Assembly (NCBI RefSeq): GCF_049331405.1
Contig: NZ_CP186274.1
Span: 9,424,001 to 9,488,000, forward strand
DNA: 64,000 nucleotides
Source of the DNA: PoT sp049331405
Lineage (GTDB): Bacteria; Planctomycetota; Planctomycetia; Isosphaerales; Isosphaeraceae
Direction: 5' to 3'
In this document: one piece after another, positions 52,001 to 61,697 of the stretch
How the letters are laid out: each line of letters opens with the position of its first letter
How positions within the stretch are numbered: the stretch's first letter is position 1
Notes under the pieces: generated by a model
What the model saw: only the letters and a program-made list of their open reading frames with translations
What the model was told of the DNA's origin: nothing
Database searches by the model: none
Program-made: the position numbers and the translations under genes

Positions 52001-52460
52001 GCCAGTCGTTGGCCGCATCGTCAAGGTGGCCGGCTCTGACTTCAACGCCGGGACTCAGTCGGTCCCCAACAGCATTAACTTCGGACTCAAGACTCCCAGA
52101 TTTAATGGCGAGATCCCCAAGGGATTGAGCCAGGAGAAGAAGGCCGAATGGGTCAAACATTGGCGGCAAACCCCAGAAGGCTGGGCATATACTCAAGACC
52201 TGAATCGAGCTTACTGCGTCAACTATCCCGTCAAGCTCGAGGCTGATGGCACATTCAAAATTGAAGACGTCATCCCCGGCGCTTATCGATGGATGGTCTA
52301 TCACCATCAAATTAAAGCAACGCGTGTTCAATTCTGGTCAATGGCTCCTGATACGGTAGTCGTGCCCGAGATGGAGGGCGGACGTAGCGATCAGCCGCTT
52401 GATCTCGGTGAGTTGGAGTTGATTGCGAAGGCTCCCCCCATGATGCAGCAAGCGAAGTGA
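49089..52460 (+). CDS. ECF sigma factor fused to a TM and carboxypeptidase-regulatory-like repeats
   Basis: 1123 aa. Residues 20-200 are an ECF sigma factor: region 2 AEDAFQATFLILLRKAGTLR, region 4 LQGLTYEEAARRLNWSPTTF with GRLSRARDRL. A TM near 270-292 (KAASISLALIVTTTLITLAY) follows. The remaining 820 residues hold about seven carboxypeptidase-regulatory-like beta-sandwiches (TLKVRVIDKNTGKAIPGV, TISGRVLDRENRPIPFATVS, IRGRVQDQAGKPIQGAEIRT and others). ECFs with long C-terminal tails are known in planctomycetes; tails of this type appear less usual. The tail would lie outside the cytoplasm and could sense the surface. GC falls from about 80% at 49.4 kb to near 50% at 50.4 kb, within the same frame. 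Confidence 0.9.
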   Translation: MSMRGAHHESVLRQLGQVFEGGSASGLPDEELLARSCGQNDEAAFETLVRRHGPMIWSLCLRLLRDPHDAEDAFQATFLILLRKAGTLRDPGALGPWLYGVAYRVALRARANAARRRERERLGARAEALAVSDESDEQDRARLVLDEEIRRLPRKYLKPLVLCYLQGLTYEEAARRLNWSPTTFKGRLSRARDRLRIQLTRRGLGSTLGLVGVNSLWEPASVAIPSALVTATTRLIPHASAIGLAAEVKVSTTILTLVEGAIQAMRLSRLKAASISLALIVTTTLITLAYASAQNSRQEPAAVVPPPAVAKQDEFKDQPKPGQPGQTLKVRVIDKNTGKAIPGVLLNLGGDASRHDETTDPSGNYVILFAKPNPTSFWIRASKAGFVPILFLWGDMTDAPERALPEPLEISLEPGTRIGGFIRDSDGKPIGQVKVYPSISSDSIINGDLVPRPDLQAFPVETDVEGRWICDFAPAKFDRLSIRLTHPDYATEELQSRQAPPTTALRDLSSVMVMTPGLTISGRVLDRENRPIPFATVSQGDYLSRNLPSISTDRHGNFSFSHVTRGELKLHVNASGHARELRKIKVVEDMPPVEFHLEKGRAIRGRVQDQAGKPIQGAEIRTTAFPRPMNSDFRSRTKTDAEGRYLLPNEPTETFTLSIYKSGYSFVDLQMTPESLDTLVTLRPELRIKGSVLDSETNRPIPSFRIIIGDNSKGEPTRWQRDLTYHRGNGQYEIAFPNLEAQEVRRLLIEADGYLPAESREFLSTDGTQTYDFKLTRGSVPTDPKLSGIVRFPGGNPVEGATVTLATKLLPVDIKDGRDLHPYRHPTLKTGRDGTFAFPHQAGPAIILVEHEKGYARLPQEEVPESRVIELIPWSRVEGSLAIGSRPGTYQKVRLAHGLLGVQNDPRIRESDSETETDASGHFTFERVMSGVTRMTRMTEIGPGRQGMGPWVSFEAKPGKTERVKVGGTGRPVVGRIVKVAGSDFNAGTQSVPNSINFGLKTPRFNGEIPKGLSQEKKAEWVKHWRQTPEGWAYTQDLNRAYCVNYPVKLEADGTFKIEDVIPGAYRWMVYHHQIKATRVQFWSMAPDTVVVPEMEGGRSDQPLDLGELELIAKAPPMMQQAK

Positions 52461-52518
52461 CCGGTCGGCTTCGCCTGATGAGTCTGCGGCCAAGGGAAGA
52501 CCTCAACATCAAAGCATG

Positions 52519-53445
52519 TCAGCCCGGAGCCGTCGACAGCAGGGCGCGGGTCTCGGCGACGACGCGGGCGGCGAACTTGGGGTCATGGACGAGGGCGGAG
52601 CCGAGCGAGGGCTGGCCGCCGTCGTCGTAGTAGATGCCGGTTTGCTTCGACTCGTCGGTCAGGATCATGGCGGCGACGCGGGCGGCTCGCCTGGGGTTGC
52701 TCCAGAACTTCATGAATGGGGCGAGCAGCGGGAGGAGGGTCTTCGACAGGAGGCGGAAGCCGAGGCCAGCTTCGCGGCCCAGGCCGGTGCCGGGGTTGAA
52801 GCCCGGTTCATAAGCGTTGAAGCGCAAGCGAGGGTTCTCGCGGGCGAAGGCCAGGGCCGTGGCGATGTTGCACTGCTTCGAGGTGGCATAAGCATCCGCC
52901 CCCGGGAGAGTCGAGCCGCCGGGGAGCCACTCGCCGCGGGAGCAGGCCTCGGCCGAGATGTAACGGCCGCCGCGGAATCCTGCGGCCACGGCCGGCCCTC
53001 GGTTGGGATCCTCGGTGCCCGAGCCGACGAAGACGACGTTCGTCCTGTCCGCGAGATGCGGCACGAGGGCCTCGGTCAGCGCGAAGGGCCCGAGGTGGTT
53101 CGTCACGAACGTCATGTCCCACCCCTGTGCGTTCTTCGTGGGCCGCATCTGGACCATGCCCGCGTTGTTGAGCATCCCCGCGATCGGCAGGTCGAGGGCG
53201 ATGATCTCCGCCGCGGCTCGACGCACGCTCGCGAGGTCGGAGAGGTCGCACACGACCGAGACCGCATGCCCTCCCTTGCGTTCGATGATCGCCCGCACCT
53301 CGTCGAGCTTCCTGGGGTCGCGGCCGACCAGTACGACCGTCCCGTGCTTCGCCAATTCAAACGCCGTGCGGCGGCCGATGCCGGAGGTCGGGCCGGTGAT
53401 GAGGTACGCTTTGCGGGATGTCGGATGGTTCGCGGAACCAGTCAT
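52519..53445 (-). CDS. short-chain dehydrogenase/reductase
   Basis: 308 aa. Rossmann cofactor motif ITGPTSGIGRRTAFELAKHG (TGxxxGIG), then NNAG (LNNAGMV), and catalytic YATSK (AYATSKQCN) near residue 200. The arrangement is that of NAD(P)-dependent SDR proteins similar to the retinol-dehydrogenase/WWOX type. Substrate unknown. It lies 60 bp downstream of the TetR gene on the same strand; an operator-like sequence (AGTCAGTCA, 53478-53486) just before it suggests control by that TetR. Confidence 0.92.
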   Translation of the reverse strand: MTGSANHPTSRKAYLITGPTSGIGRRTAFELAKHGTVVLVGRDPRKLDEVRAIIERKGGHAVSVVCDLSDLASVRRAAAEIIALDLPIAGMLNNAGMVQMRPTKNAQGWDMTFVTNHLGPFALTEALVPHLADRTNVVFVGSGTEDPNRGPAVAAGFRGGRYISAEACSRGEWLPGGSTLPGADAYATSKQCNIATALAFARENPRLRFNAYEPGFNPGTGLGREAGLGFRLLSKTLLPLLAPFMKFWSNPRRAARVAAMILTDESKQTGIYYDDGGQPSLGSALVHDPKFAARVVAETRALLSTAPG

Positions 53446-53477
53446 GGGAATGTCAGCCTCCTTTTTATTGCCTGTCT

Positions 53478-53486
53478 AGTCAGTCA
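53478..53486. promoter_or_regulatory. TetR operator-like site upstream of the SDR gene
   Basis: AGTCAGTCA lies 33 bp before the SDR start. The same nonamer occurs at 54098-54106 upstream of the TetR gene. Here it is part of TGTCTAGTCAGTCA, a partial dyad, as expected for a TetR dimer. Confidence 0.45.
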
Positions 53487-53505
53487 TTATTTCGATCAAA
53501 AAAAA

Positions 53506-54072
53506 TCAGGACAGGACCCGCCAGAGGGCGTCGAATCCCGTCTTGCTGTGCTGCTTCGCGTTGGCCGGATCCTGGCTCATGTACTCCATCGTGGCGTCGG
53601 CCAGCGAGTTCATGAGGGCGGCGACGAAGCCGATCGGGGCGTTCTTCAAGGGGCCGTTGGCTCGGGCCTTTTGCAAGAGTTCGGCGATGCCGGCCATGAT
53701 CTTGTGCCCCTCGGCGCGGGTCTCCATCGTGATCTCCTCCGAGACGCCGAGCTGCGCCAGGGCTCGACGTTTGTCGGGATTGGCGACCGCCCAGACCATC
53801 CAGTTGGACCAGGCGTGGAAGAGTTGCTCGCGAAGCTCGGCCTTCGCCGGGAGCCCGTCCAGGGCGGCAGCGGCCATCCCGGATTTCAGCTCGAGGTAGA
53901 CTTGGTTGAACAGGACGGCCTTGGTCGCGAAGTAGGTGAAGAGCGTGCCGTTCGCGACGCCGGCCTCCTGCGCGATCATCGCCGTCGGGGCGCTCAGCCC
54001 TCGCGTGACGATGACGCGAGTCGCCGCCGCCATGATCGCGTTCCGCTTGTCTTCATCCTTCGGCCTGGCCAT
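53506..54072 (-). CDS. TetR-family transcriptional repressor
   Basis: 188 aa. The N-terminal helix-turn-helix is AATRVIVTRGLSAPTAMIAQ EAGVANGTLFTYFATKAVLF (shown in two parts), typical of TetR. The C-terminal ligand domain has helices such as MAAAALDGLPAKAELREQLF and is family-typical in length. Probably controls the adjacent SDR gene and itself. Divergent from the CYTH gene with 75 bp between. Confidence 0.92.
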   Translation of the reverse strand: MARPKDEDKRNAIMAAATRVIVTRGLSAPTAMIAQEAGVANGTLFTYFATKAVLFNQVYLELKSGMAAAALDGLPAKAELREQLFHAWSNWMVWAVANPDKRRALAQLGVSEEITMETRAEGHKIMAGIAELLQKARANGPLKNAPIGFVAALMNSLADATMEYMSQDPANAKQHSKTGFDALWRVLS

Positions 54073-54097
54073 GATGGGAGGATAGCGATGAGCGAGC

Positions 54098-54106
54098 AGT
54101 CAGTCA
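54098..54106. promoter_or_regulatory. TetR operator-like site in the TetR/CYTH intergenic region
   Basis: AGTCAGTCA 26 bp before the TetR start and 42 bp before the CYTH start; identical nonamer at 53478-53486. Binding here would let TetR control itself and perhaps the CYTH gene. Confidence 0.45.
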
Positions 54107-54147
54107 ACTAAAAGGGCTCGGCTTTCATTTCAGCGACATGGGATATC

Positions 54148-54675
54148 ATGCGTAACGTCGAGATCAAGGCTCGCGTCGGGGACCTCTCCACCCTCTTCGA
54201 TCGCGCCAAGGCGATCGCCGATTCGGGGCCAGTCGAGATCCTCCAGGATGACACCTTCTTCGCCTGCGAGCGAGGGCGGCTCAAACTGCGGGAGTTCCAC
54301 GCCGAGGCCGGGGAGTTGATCTTCTATCGGAGGCCCGATTCCTCGGCGCCGAAGGTCTCGGAATACCTGATCGCGAAGACGCCGGAGCCCTCGAAGCTGC
54401 GCGAGGCGTTGGCCCAGGCGTATGGCGTCGTCGGGCGCGTCCGCAAGCGCCGGCAACTGTTCCTGGTGAAGAACACGCGGATCCACCTCGACGAGGTGGA
54501 AGGCCTCGGCACGTTCATGGAGCTGGAGGTCGTCCTGGGCGCCGACGACACCAGCGAGGAAGGCCAGGCGATCGCCGGCGACTTGATGAGCCATCTGGGC
54601 ATTGCGCGGGACGACCTCATCGAAACGGCGTATGTCGACCTCTTAAACTCCAAAAATCAGCAGGAATGCCGATAG
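54148..54675 (+). CDS. CYTH-domain protein (class IV adenylate cyclase / ThTPase type)
   Basis: 175 aa. N-terminus MRNVEIKARVGDLSTLFDRA corresponds to the ExExK start of CYTH proteins (the first Glu is Asn here), followed by DDTFFACERGRLKLREF and, near residue 110, KRRQLFLVKNTRIHLDEVEG with LGTFMELEVVL. CYTH enzymes act on triphosphates with divalent metal (adenylate cyclase CyaB, thiamine triphosphatase). The substrate here is undecided. Its 3' end overlaps the TauE gene, transcribed oppositely, by 33 bp. Confidence 0.88.
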   Translation: MRNVEIKARVGDLSTLFDRAKAIADSGPVEILQDDTFFACERGRLKLREFHAEAGELIFYRRPDSSAPKVSEYLIAKTPEPSKLREALAQAYGVVGRVRKRRQLFLVKNTRIHLDEVEGLGTFMELEVVLGADDTSEEGQAIAGDLMSHLGIARDDLIETAYVDLLNSKNQQECR

Positions 54676-55362
54676 GATGAGGAGCACCTCGACGAACGTC
54701 GCGAACCGGCCGGCGGGCATCGAGGTCAAGATCCGTCGTCCCATCCACGACCCGAAGACGAGCGAGGCCCCGAGGATGAGGCCTCGCATCGTGTCGACTC
54801 GCGACAGCACGGCATACCGACCGTAGATCAGGGCCTTCGTCGCGTGCATCCAAACGGCGGCGACGGCCTCGGTCGCGACGTAGGCGGGGGCCGGCAGTTT
54901 GAGCCCGAGGAAGATCGCCGCCGGCAGCGGTCCGATCGTCCCGGCCACGGCAGAGAGGAACCCGACGCCCACGCCCGCCAGCGCCAGCCCTCGCTCGGAG
55001 ATCCGCCCGAGCCTGGGCGACGCATGGCGCAACACCACGATCGCGAGCAGCAGGATCCCAATCAGGCGGGGGAGTCGCGACGAATCGAGCTCGACGTAGA
55101 GGCGGGAGCCGATGAGGCTGCCGGGGATCGCCCCCGCGCTGAAGATCAGGGCGGACCGCCAGCGGATGTCGCGACGGCCGAAACCGGCCCGCGACAGGTT
55201 CCCCAGCAGTTGGGCCACGGTGAGGACGGGGATCGCCGACTTCGCCCCGACCGTGAAGACGACCACGGGCATGAGCAGGATCGCCCCGCCGAACCCGGCA
55301 ACCCCCGCGACCGTCCCGGCCAGGCACCCGCAGCACAGGAGGAGAATCCAGGACCAGAACAT
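54643..55362 (-). CDS. TauE/SafE-type anion exporter (DUF81)
   Basis: 239 aa with about seven or eight TM segments. The N-terminus holds the family repeat VAGVAGFGGAILLMPVVVF, and the second half repeats the pattern VGVGFLSAVAGTIGPLPAAI. Family members export sulfite or other organosulfur anions; substrate here unknown. Start at the ATG 55362 begins the first TM (MFWSWILLLCCGCLAGTVAG); the open frame to 55458 lacks a plausible membrane start. Confidence 0.88.
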   Translation of the reverse strand: MFWSWILLLCCGCLAGTVAGVAGFGGAILLMPVVVFTVGAKSAIPVLTVAQLLGNLSRAGFGRRDIRWRSALIFSAGAIPGSLIGSRLYVELDSSRLPRLIGILLLAIVVLRHASPRLGRISERGLALAGVGVGFLSAVAGTIGPLPAAIFLGLKLPAPAYVATEAVAAVWMHATKALIYGRYAVLSRVDTMRGLILGASLVFGSWMGRRILTSMPAGRFATFVEVLLILSAFLLIFGV

Positions 55363-55508
55363 GAGCGGAGCAGCATACCTCGATAAGGCCGGATAGCTCA
55401 AATGTAGATGGCGGCGCGAACTCCGGCCCCTACATCCTACGCGGAGCCGCGCGCCCATGCGAACGAATGTTCCTGGCTATCGGCGTCAGGACAAGTCCAA
55501 GGGGCCCA

Positions 55509-55997
55509 TCATGAGGTCTTCGGGGGGTGGAGGACGTTGGGCACGCCCTTGCCTCCGAAGAAGACGGCCAGGAAGCGGACGACCCTCTCGCCGTCATTCC
55601 GGCCGCGATGCCACTTCGTCCTGGCCTGGAGGAAACCCTGGCCCGCCTTGAAGGTCTTGCACATCCCATCGGCGAACTCGACGATCAGGGTGCCCTCGAG
55701 GACATAGACATAGCCCTGGACGGGATGAGTCATCCACTCGGTCGTCGTCCCCGGCGGGATCGTCATGATGGAGGACGAGATCTCCGGGTTGGGGGTGTCG
55801 AGATAGAGGATCGGCTCGCCCGCGTCGGTGACGGTGTCCTTCGAAACCTCCGTCATCGTCGCCTTCATCCCCTCCGCCGCCGCGAGGGGAATCTCGCCGG
55901 TCGTGCCCAGGGCCGCGAGCGCGGCCCCGAACCCGAGGAATCCACGGCGAGAGGTGGCTTCCGGATCAGCCTTGGGCTCGTCGACGCTGCGATTCAT
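55509..55997 (-). CDS. Tat-exported cupin-domain protein
   Basis: 162 aa. Residues 15-45 are a twin-arginine signal (SRRGFLGFGAALAALGTTGE). A cupin barrel follows: SSIMTIPPGTTTEWMTHPVQ and YVYVLEGTLIVEFADGM are the two cupin motifs, with a His in the first; the second motif ends with FLQARTKWHRGRNDG. Probably binds a metal; activity unknown. Start at 55997 has GGGAGA eight bases upstream. Likely an operon with the membrane protein gene 22 bp upstream. Confidence 0.85.
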   Translation of the reverse strand: MNRSVDEPKADPEATSRRGFLGFGAALAALGTTGEIPLAAAEGMKATMTEVSKDTVTDAGEPILYLDTPNPEISSSIMTIPPGTTTEWMTHPVQGYVYVLEGTLIVEFADGMCKTFKAGQGFLQARTKWHRGRNDGERVVRFLAVFFGGKGVPNVLHPPKTS

Positions 55998-56019
55998 GAG
56001 TCTTCTCCCATGAGTCCGA

Positions 56020-56520
56020 TCATGCCGCGAGGACGCCCGGTCGGGATCGTCGCGCGGCGAGCGTGCCCAGGACGAGGAACACCACCAGCGAGACGAGTTG
56101 GGCCACCATGAAGGGGGGCTCCGTCTGCTTCGGGGCCAGGGCATGTAGGACGGGCACCTTCAGGAACGACTGCACGATCAGGACAAACACGTTGAGGTAG
56201 AGAGCCAACAACGAGCCGACGACGTACACCATCCGCCAGTGTCCGGCGAGTCTGCGGCCGTAGCGGGCGTAGATCGTCGGGGCCAGGACGACCAGCGAGA
56301 TGATCCCGAGGGCGATGCCGGGCGTCATGCCCCGGATCGGGAACCCGAAGCCCGTCAGGCTCGTCAACGTCGTGGTCGCCAGGAAGACGGCGACCCAACG
56401 ATCAACCGGCCGGTTCATGATCATCCCGAACACGACGACGAATCCCGTTGCGATGCCCACCAGGCTGATGGCGACGTGGAAGACCGTGAAGGCGGGGATG
56501 GCGGAGGCTGGAATGAGCAT
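56020..56520 (-). CDS. four-TM membrane protein, cupin partner
   Basis: 166 aa, ATG at 56520 after TGGAG. Four hydrophobic segments: about 8-32 (AFTVFHVAISLVGIATGFVV), 40-60, 68-88 (ITP-like IALGIISLVVLAPTIY) and 98-125 with another near 140-160. No family recognised. The upstream extension to 56679 is not hydrophobic and was rejected. Its stop is 22 bp before the Tat-cupin start; the two are probably functionally linked. Confidence 0.75.
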   Translation of the reverse strand: MLIPASAIPAFTVFHVAISLVGIATGFVVVFGMIMNRPVDRWVAVFLATTTLTSLTGFGFPIRGMTPGIALGIISLVVLAPTIYARYGRRLAGHWRMVYVVGSLLALYLNVFVLIVQSFLKVPVLHALAPKQTEPPFMVAQLVSLVVFLVLGTLAARRSRPGVLAA

Positions 56521-56845
56521 GCGTCTTGGCTCCAGGGGAAGGGAGTGGAGGACGTGGACCTCATCGGAGCGGATTTTCGGCTTGGGCCGTCGAACCGTTC
56601 GGTACGCAAGGCGACACCGACCGGCCCCATGCCGGCTCGAGCGCAACGGGCCAGGGCCTTGGCACACGTACAACGCCAAGCCCTCGCTTCGGATAGGCGG
56701 GGCAGCAGGTCAGCCGTCATCGGAGATGTTCGCGTGAGGAAGGGCGCCGCGATGGGAGACTGCCCATCGCTGACGCTTCAAGGCTCGATCATTGCCGGGA
56801 ATATGGCTGTGACGGACCTCGCTCTACGGATCGAGGCCGCTCGAC
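56521..56845. other. 325-bp intergenic region
   Basis: No gene, repeat or hairpin stands out. It lies upstream of the membrane/cupin pair and downstream of the DUF1501 gene (all minus strand), so it should hold the promoter of the pair. Confidence 0.4.
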
Positions 56846-58363
<1,518 letters not shown>

Positions 58364-58388
58364 GGGAAAGGCTCCTGCGAAGGCGGTA

Positions 58389-61300
58389 TCAACCGCGGGT
58401 GAGGAACTCGTCGAGATTGAGGATGACGTTGCAGACCGACGTCAGCGCCGCGAGGTCGGCCGCGTCCATGCCCGGGGGCAGGGGGCCGAGCGGCTCGGCC
58501 GCCAGCGCCTTGGCCTCGTCGGCATGAGCCTGGTAGTAGGCCAGCCGCTGGCGATAGAGAGCCGCGAGAGCCTCAACCTCCCGGGGCTTCGGGGTCCGGA
58601 TCAGGGCGAGCTGCAGGGCGTGGGCGATGCGGCTCGAAGGGTCGCCGCCTGCCTCGATTGTCGAGCGCCTGGCCAGGGCCTGGGCCGCCTCGATGTAGAC
58701 CTCGTCGTTGAGCGTGACGAGCGCCTGGAGCGGCGTGTTCGTGCTGATCCGTCGCACCGTGCAGGACTCCCGGCTCGGCGCGTCGAAGACGAGCATCGCC
58801 GGGTAAGGGGATGTTCGCTTGATGAACGTGTAGAGGCCCCGGCGATGCCGCTCGGCTCCGGCGCTCGTCACCCAGTTGTCCTTGCTGTACGTCGACTTCC
58901 AGATCCCGTCGGGCTGATAGGGCATGACCGACGGCCCCATCATCCTCTGGCTCAGGAGGCCCGAAACCGCCAGGGCCTCGTCGCGGATCATCTCGGCCTC
59001 CATCCGGAACCGAGGCCCTCGTGAGAAGAGGCGATTCTCCGGATCCTTCGCGAGCCGGTCGGGCGTCGAGCGCGAGACCTGGCGATAGGTCGCCGAGGTC
59101 ACGATCTGGCGGCAGAGCCGCTTGAACGACCAGCGTCCTTCGCGGAAGTCGACCGCCAGCCAGTCGAGCAGGTCGGGATGCGTCGGCGGGATCCCCTGCG
59201 AGCCGAAGTCCTCCTGCGACTCGACGAGGCCTCGGCCGAAGAACTGCGACCACTGGCGGTTGACCGCGACCCTCGCCGTGAGCGGGTTCTCGGGATCCAT
59301 GAGCCATCTGGCCAGGCCGAGCCGGTTGTTCGGGGCGTCCTTGGGCAACGGGTGGAATCTCGCCGGGGTGGCGGCCTCGACCTTCTCCCCCGGATCGAGG
59401 AAGTTCCCCCGATTGTGCATCCGGGTGATGCGTTTACGCTCGCCGGGCAGTTCGCGGAAGATCGGGGTCCGGACCGAGTTGAGGATGGCGTCCTTGTCGG
59501 CCTTGAGCCGGGCCACGGCGTCTCGCTTGGACTTCAGTTCGGGGGCCCGGTCGGCGTAGTCGCGGAGCAGGGCGTCGCGCTGCTCGGGCGTGCGGGCTTC
59601 GGGCGCAATCGCCGCAATGGCGACGACCCCCTCGGGGTCGGAACTGCCGATCGGGTTCGCCGGATCGGCCGAGCCGGAGAGGCGGAACCGGCCGAGGCTG
59701 AAGCCGGGGTATCCGAAGGTGAACTGGTGGTCGAGGGTCACGACCAGCCGATCCCCATCCTCGACATTCACCGGCTGATCGAGCCGGAAGACGGCCTGGT
59801 GTGACTTCCCCTGCTGCGGCGAGACGGCCCAGCCGTGATGCTGCGGATCCGGATTCTTGAGGGCGTGGGCGACGGGGTAGTTGTCCTGCGAGAAGTCGGC
59901 CTCCGCCATCGCGAAGCCGAGCGGTCGATCCTTGCCATCGCGGCCTTTCAGCGTTGCGCTAATGCCGGTGAGTACGAAGTTGCCGTCGCCAGAGGCACGC
60001 CCGACCCCTCGGTTCGGCATCGACGGGTCGGTGAGGGCCTCGAGCTGGATCGAACCGATCTTGCCCAGGCCAGCCAGCGGGAGGGTCAGGCTGTACGATT
60101 CTTTCGAGGGGGCCGAAGCCTGGGCCAGGACCGAGCCGTCGGCCTGGAGATTCAAGGTCGAGCCGCTCGACGCCTCCATCCGCTCGGGCTTGAGGAACGT
60201 CCAGCGGTTCCGGGCCCGGATCGCCGAGGCCCAGGTCTCGATGGCCTCGAGTCGGGCCGAGGTCGGGGCGTGGAGGTCGGCCTCGAACCGGAGAATCTTG
60301 GCGTCGAGGTCGGCGAGCTGTTCGCGCTGGGCGAGGCTGGGGACGGGGAGAGTCGGGGAGTCGTCGTAGCGGTCTGCGTCCTCGGTCTGGTCGAAGAAGG
60401 CGAAGGCCTGGTAGTACTCCTTCTGCGAAATCGGGTCGTACTTATGGCTGTGGCACTTGGCGCAGCCGATGGTGAGGCCCATCCAGACCTGGCCGGTGGT
60501 GTCGATCCGATCCTTGACCGCGATGATGCGGAACTCCTCGTCGTCGGTCCCCCCCTCGTCATTGACGAGCGTGTTGCGGTGGAAGGCCGTCGCTAGCAGT
60601 TGATCGGGGGTCGGGTTGGGGAGGAGGTCTCCGGCGAGTTGCTCGACGGTAAAGGCGTCATACGGCTTGTCGGCGTTGAAGGCGTCGATGACCCAGTCGC
60701 GATAGCGCCAGATCGTGCGACGGAGGTCCTTCTCGTACCCCTTGGTGTCGGCGAACCGGGCGAGGTCGAGCCAGGGGCGAGCCCAGCGCTCGCCGTAAGC
60801 GGGGGAGGCGAGCAGGCGGTCGACCAGGCTCTCATAGGCCGCGGGGGACGGGTCGGCGAGGAACCTCGCGACCATCTCGGGGGTCGGGGGCAGGCCGGTG
60901 AGGTCGAGGCAGACCCGGCGGATCAGGGTCGTGCGGTCGGCCTCGGGCGAAGGGGCCAGTCCGTCGCGTTCGAGTCGGGCGAGGACGAAGTGGTCGATCG
61001 GGTTCCTGGGCCATGCCGCATCTTTGATCGCCGGGGGCGCAGGGCGGGTCGGCTTCTGGAAGGCCCAGTGCTGCTCCCAGGTCGCCCCTTGCTCGACCCA
61101 GCGCCGGAGCAGGCCGACTTGCTCGGGCGTGAGCCGCTTCTCGGCTCCGCCGGGCGGCATGCGCTCCTCGGGGTCGTCGGAGGTCACGCGGCGCAGGGCC
61201 TCGCTCTCATCCACCGAGCGGGGGACGAAGGGGCGGCCGACGTCGTGCTCGGCGAAGGCCTCGGCCTTCACGTCGAGCCGGAGCTTGCCCTTGCGTTGGC

Positions 61301-61487
61301 CCTCGTCCGGCCCGTGGCAGGCATAGCAGTGCCTCGCCAGGATCGGGCGGATGTCCCGGGCGAAGTCCACCGGCGCGGACGACCCGTCGGCCGCGAAGGC
61401 CCGGACCTGGGCGATCCCCATGAGGCCGATCGCGAGCGCCGGAAGGAGCAGGGCTCGACGAATCCGGCCGATGCGGGCACTGGGCAT
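58389..61487 (-). CDS. planctomycete cytochrome-type DUF1549/DUF1553 protein
   Basis: 1032 aa. Signal peptide from the ATG at 61487 (GGAG eight bases upstream). Order: PSCyt1 with ILARHCYACHGPDEGQRKGK (CxxCH haem motif); DUF1549 (NPIDHFVLARLERDGLAPSP through LDLARFADTKGYEKDLRRTI and AKCHSHKYDPIS); a carbohydrate-binding-like middle; and DUF1553 (ENPLTARVAVNRQWSQFFGR, RRGLYTFIKRTSPYPAMLVF, LNDEVYIEAAQALARR). Upstream member of the operon with DUF1501. Exported redox protein of unknown substrate. Confidence 0.95.
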   Translation of the reverse strand: MPSARIGRIRRALLLPALAIGLMGIAQVRAFAADGSSAPVDFARDIRPILARHCYACHGPDEGQRKGKLRLDVKAEAFAEHDVGRPFVPRSVDESEALRRVTSDDPEERMPPGGAEKRLTPEQVGLLRRWVEQGATWEQHWAFQKPTRPAPPAIKDAAWPRNPIDHFVLARLERDGLAPSPEADRTTLIRRVCLDLTGLPPTPEMVARFLADPSPAAYESLVDRLLASPAYGERWARPWLDLARFADTKGYEKDLRRTIWRYRDWVIDAFNADKPYDAFTVEQLAGDLLPNPTPDQLLATAFHRNTLVNDEGGTDDEEFRIIAVKDRIDTTGQVWMGLTIGCAKCHSHKYDPISQKEYYQAFAFFDQTEDADRYDDSPTLPVPSLAQREQLADLDAKILRFEADLHAPTSARLEAIETWASAIRARNRWTFLKPERMEASSGSTLNLQADGSVLAQASAPSKESYSLTLPLAGLGKIGSIQLEALTDPSMPNRGVGRASGDGNFVLTGISATLKGRDGKDRPLGFAMAEADFSQDNYPVAHALKNPDPQHHGWAVSPQQGKSHQAVFRLDQPVNVEDGDRLVVTLDHQFTFGYPGFSLGRFRLSGSADPANPIGSSDPEGVVAIAAIAPEARTPEQRDALLRDYADRAPELKSKRDAVARLKADKDAILNSVRTPIFRELPGERKRITRMHNRGNFLDPGEKVEAATPARFHPLPKDAPNNRLGLARWLMDPENPLTARVAVNRQWSQFFGRGLVESQEDFGSQGIPPTHPDLLDWLAVDFREGRWSFKRLCRQIVTSATYRQVSRSTPDRLAKDPENRLFSRGPRFRMEAEMIRDEALAVSGLLSQRMMGPSVMPYQPDGIWKSTYSKDNWVTSAGAERHRRGLYTFIKRTSPYPAMLVFDAPSRESCTVRRISTNTPLQALVTLNDEVYIEAAQALARRSTIEAGGDPSSRIAHALQLALIRTPKPREVEALAALYRQRLAYYQAHADEAKALAAEPLGPLPPGMDAADLAALTSVCNVILNLDEFLTRG

Positions 61488-61697
61488 GCGAAAGGCTCCG
61501 TTGAGGCACAACCCCTCTCGATGCCGTCTCGAAGCCCGAGAGGCCTCTTGTCATGAAATCGCCATGCGCGACCGTGTCGGCAAAGGCAAAGGGGCTGGGC
61601 CAACCAGGATAACCCGCCGCCCCGAGGAACGCACGAGAGATTCGCAAGCCGAACGCATCTTCAATTCAGACTTCAAGCATATCTCTTTGGGGCAGGC

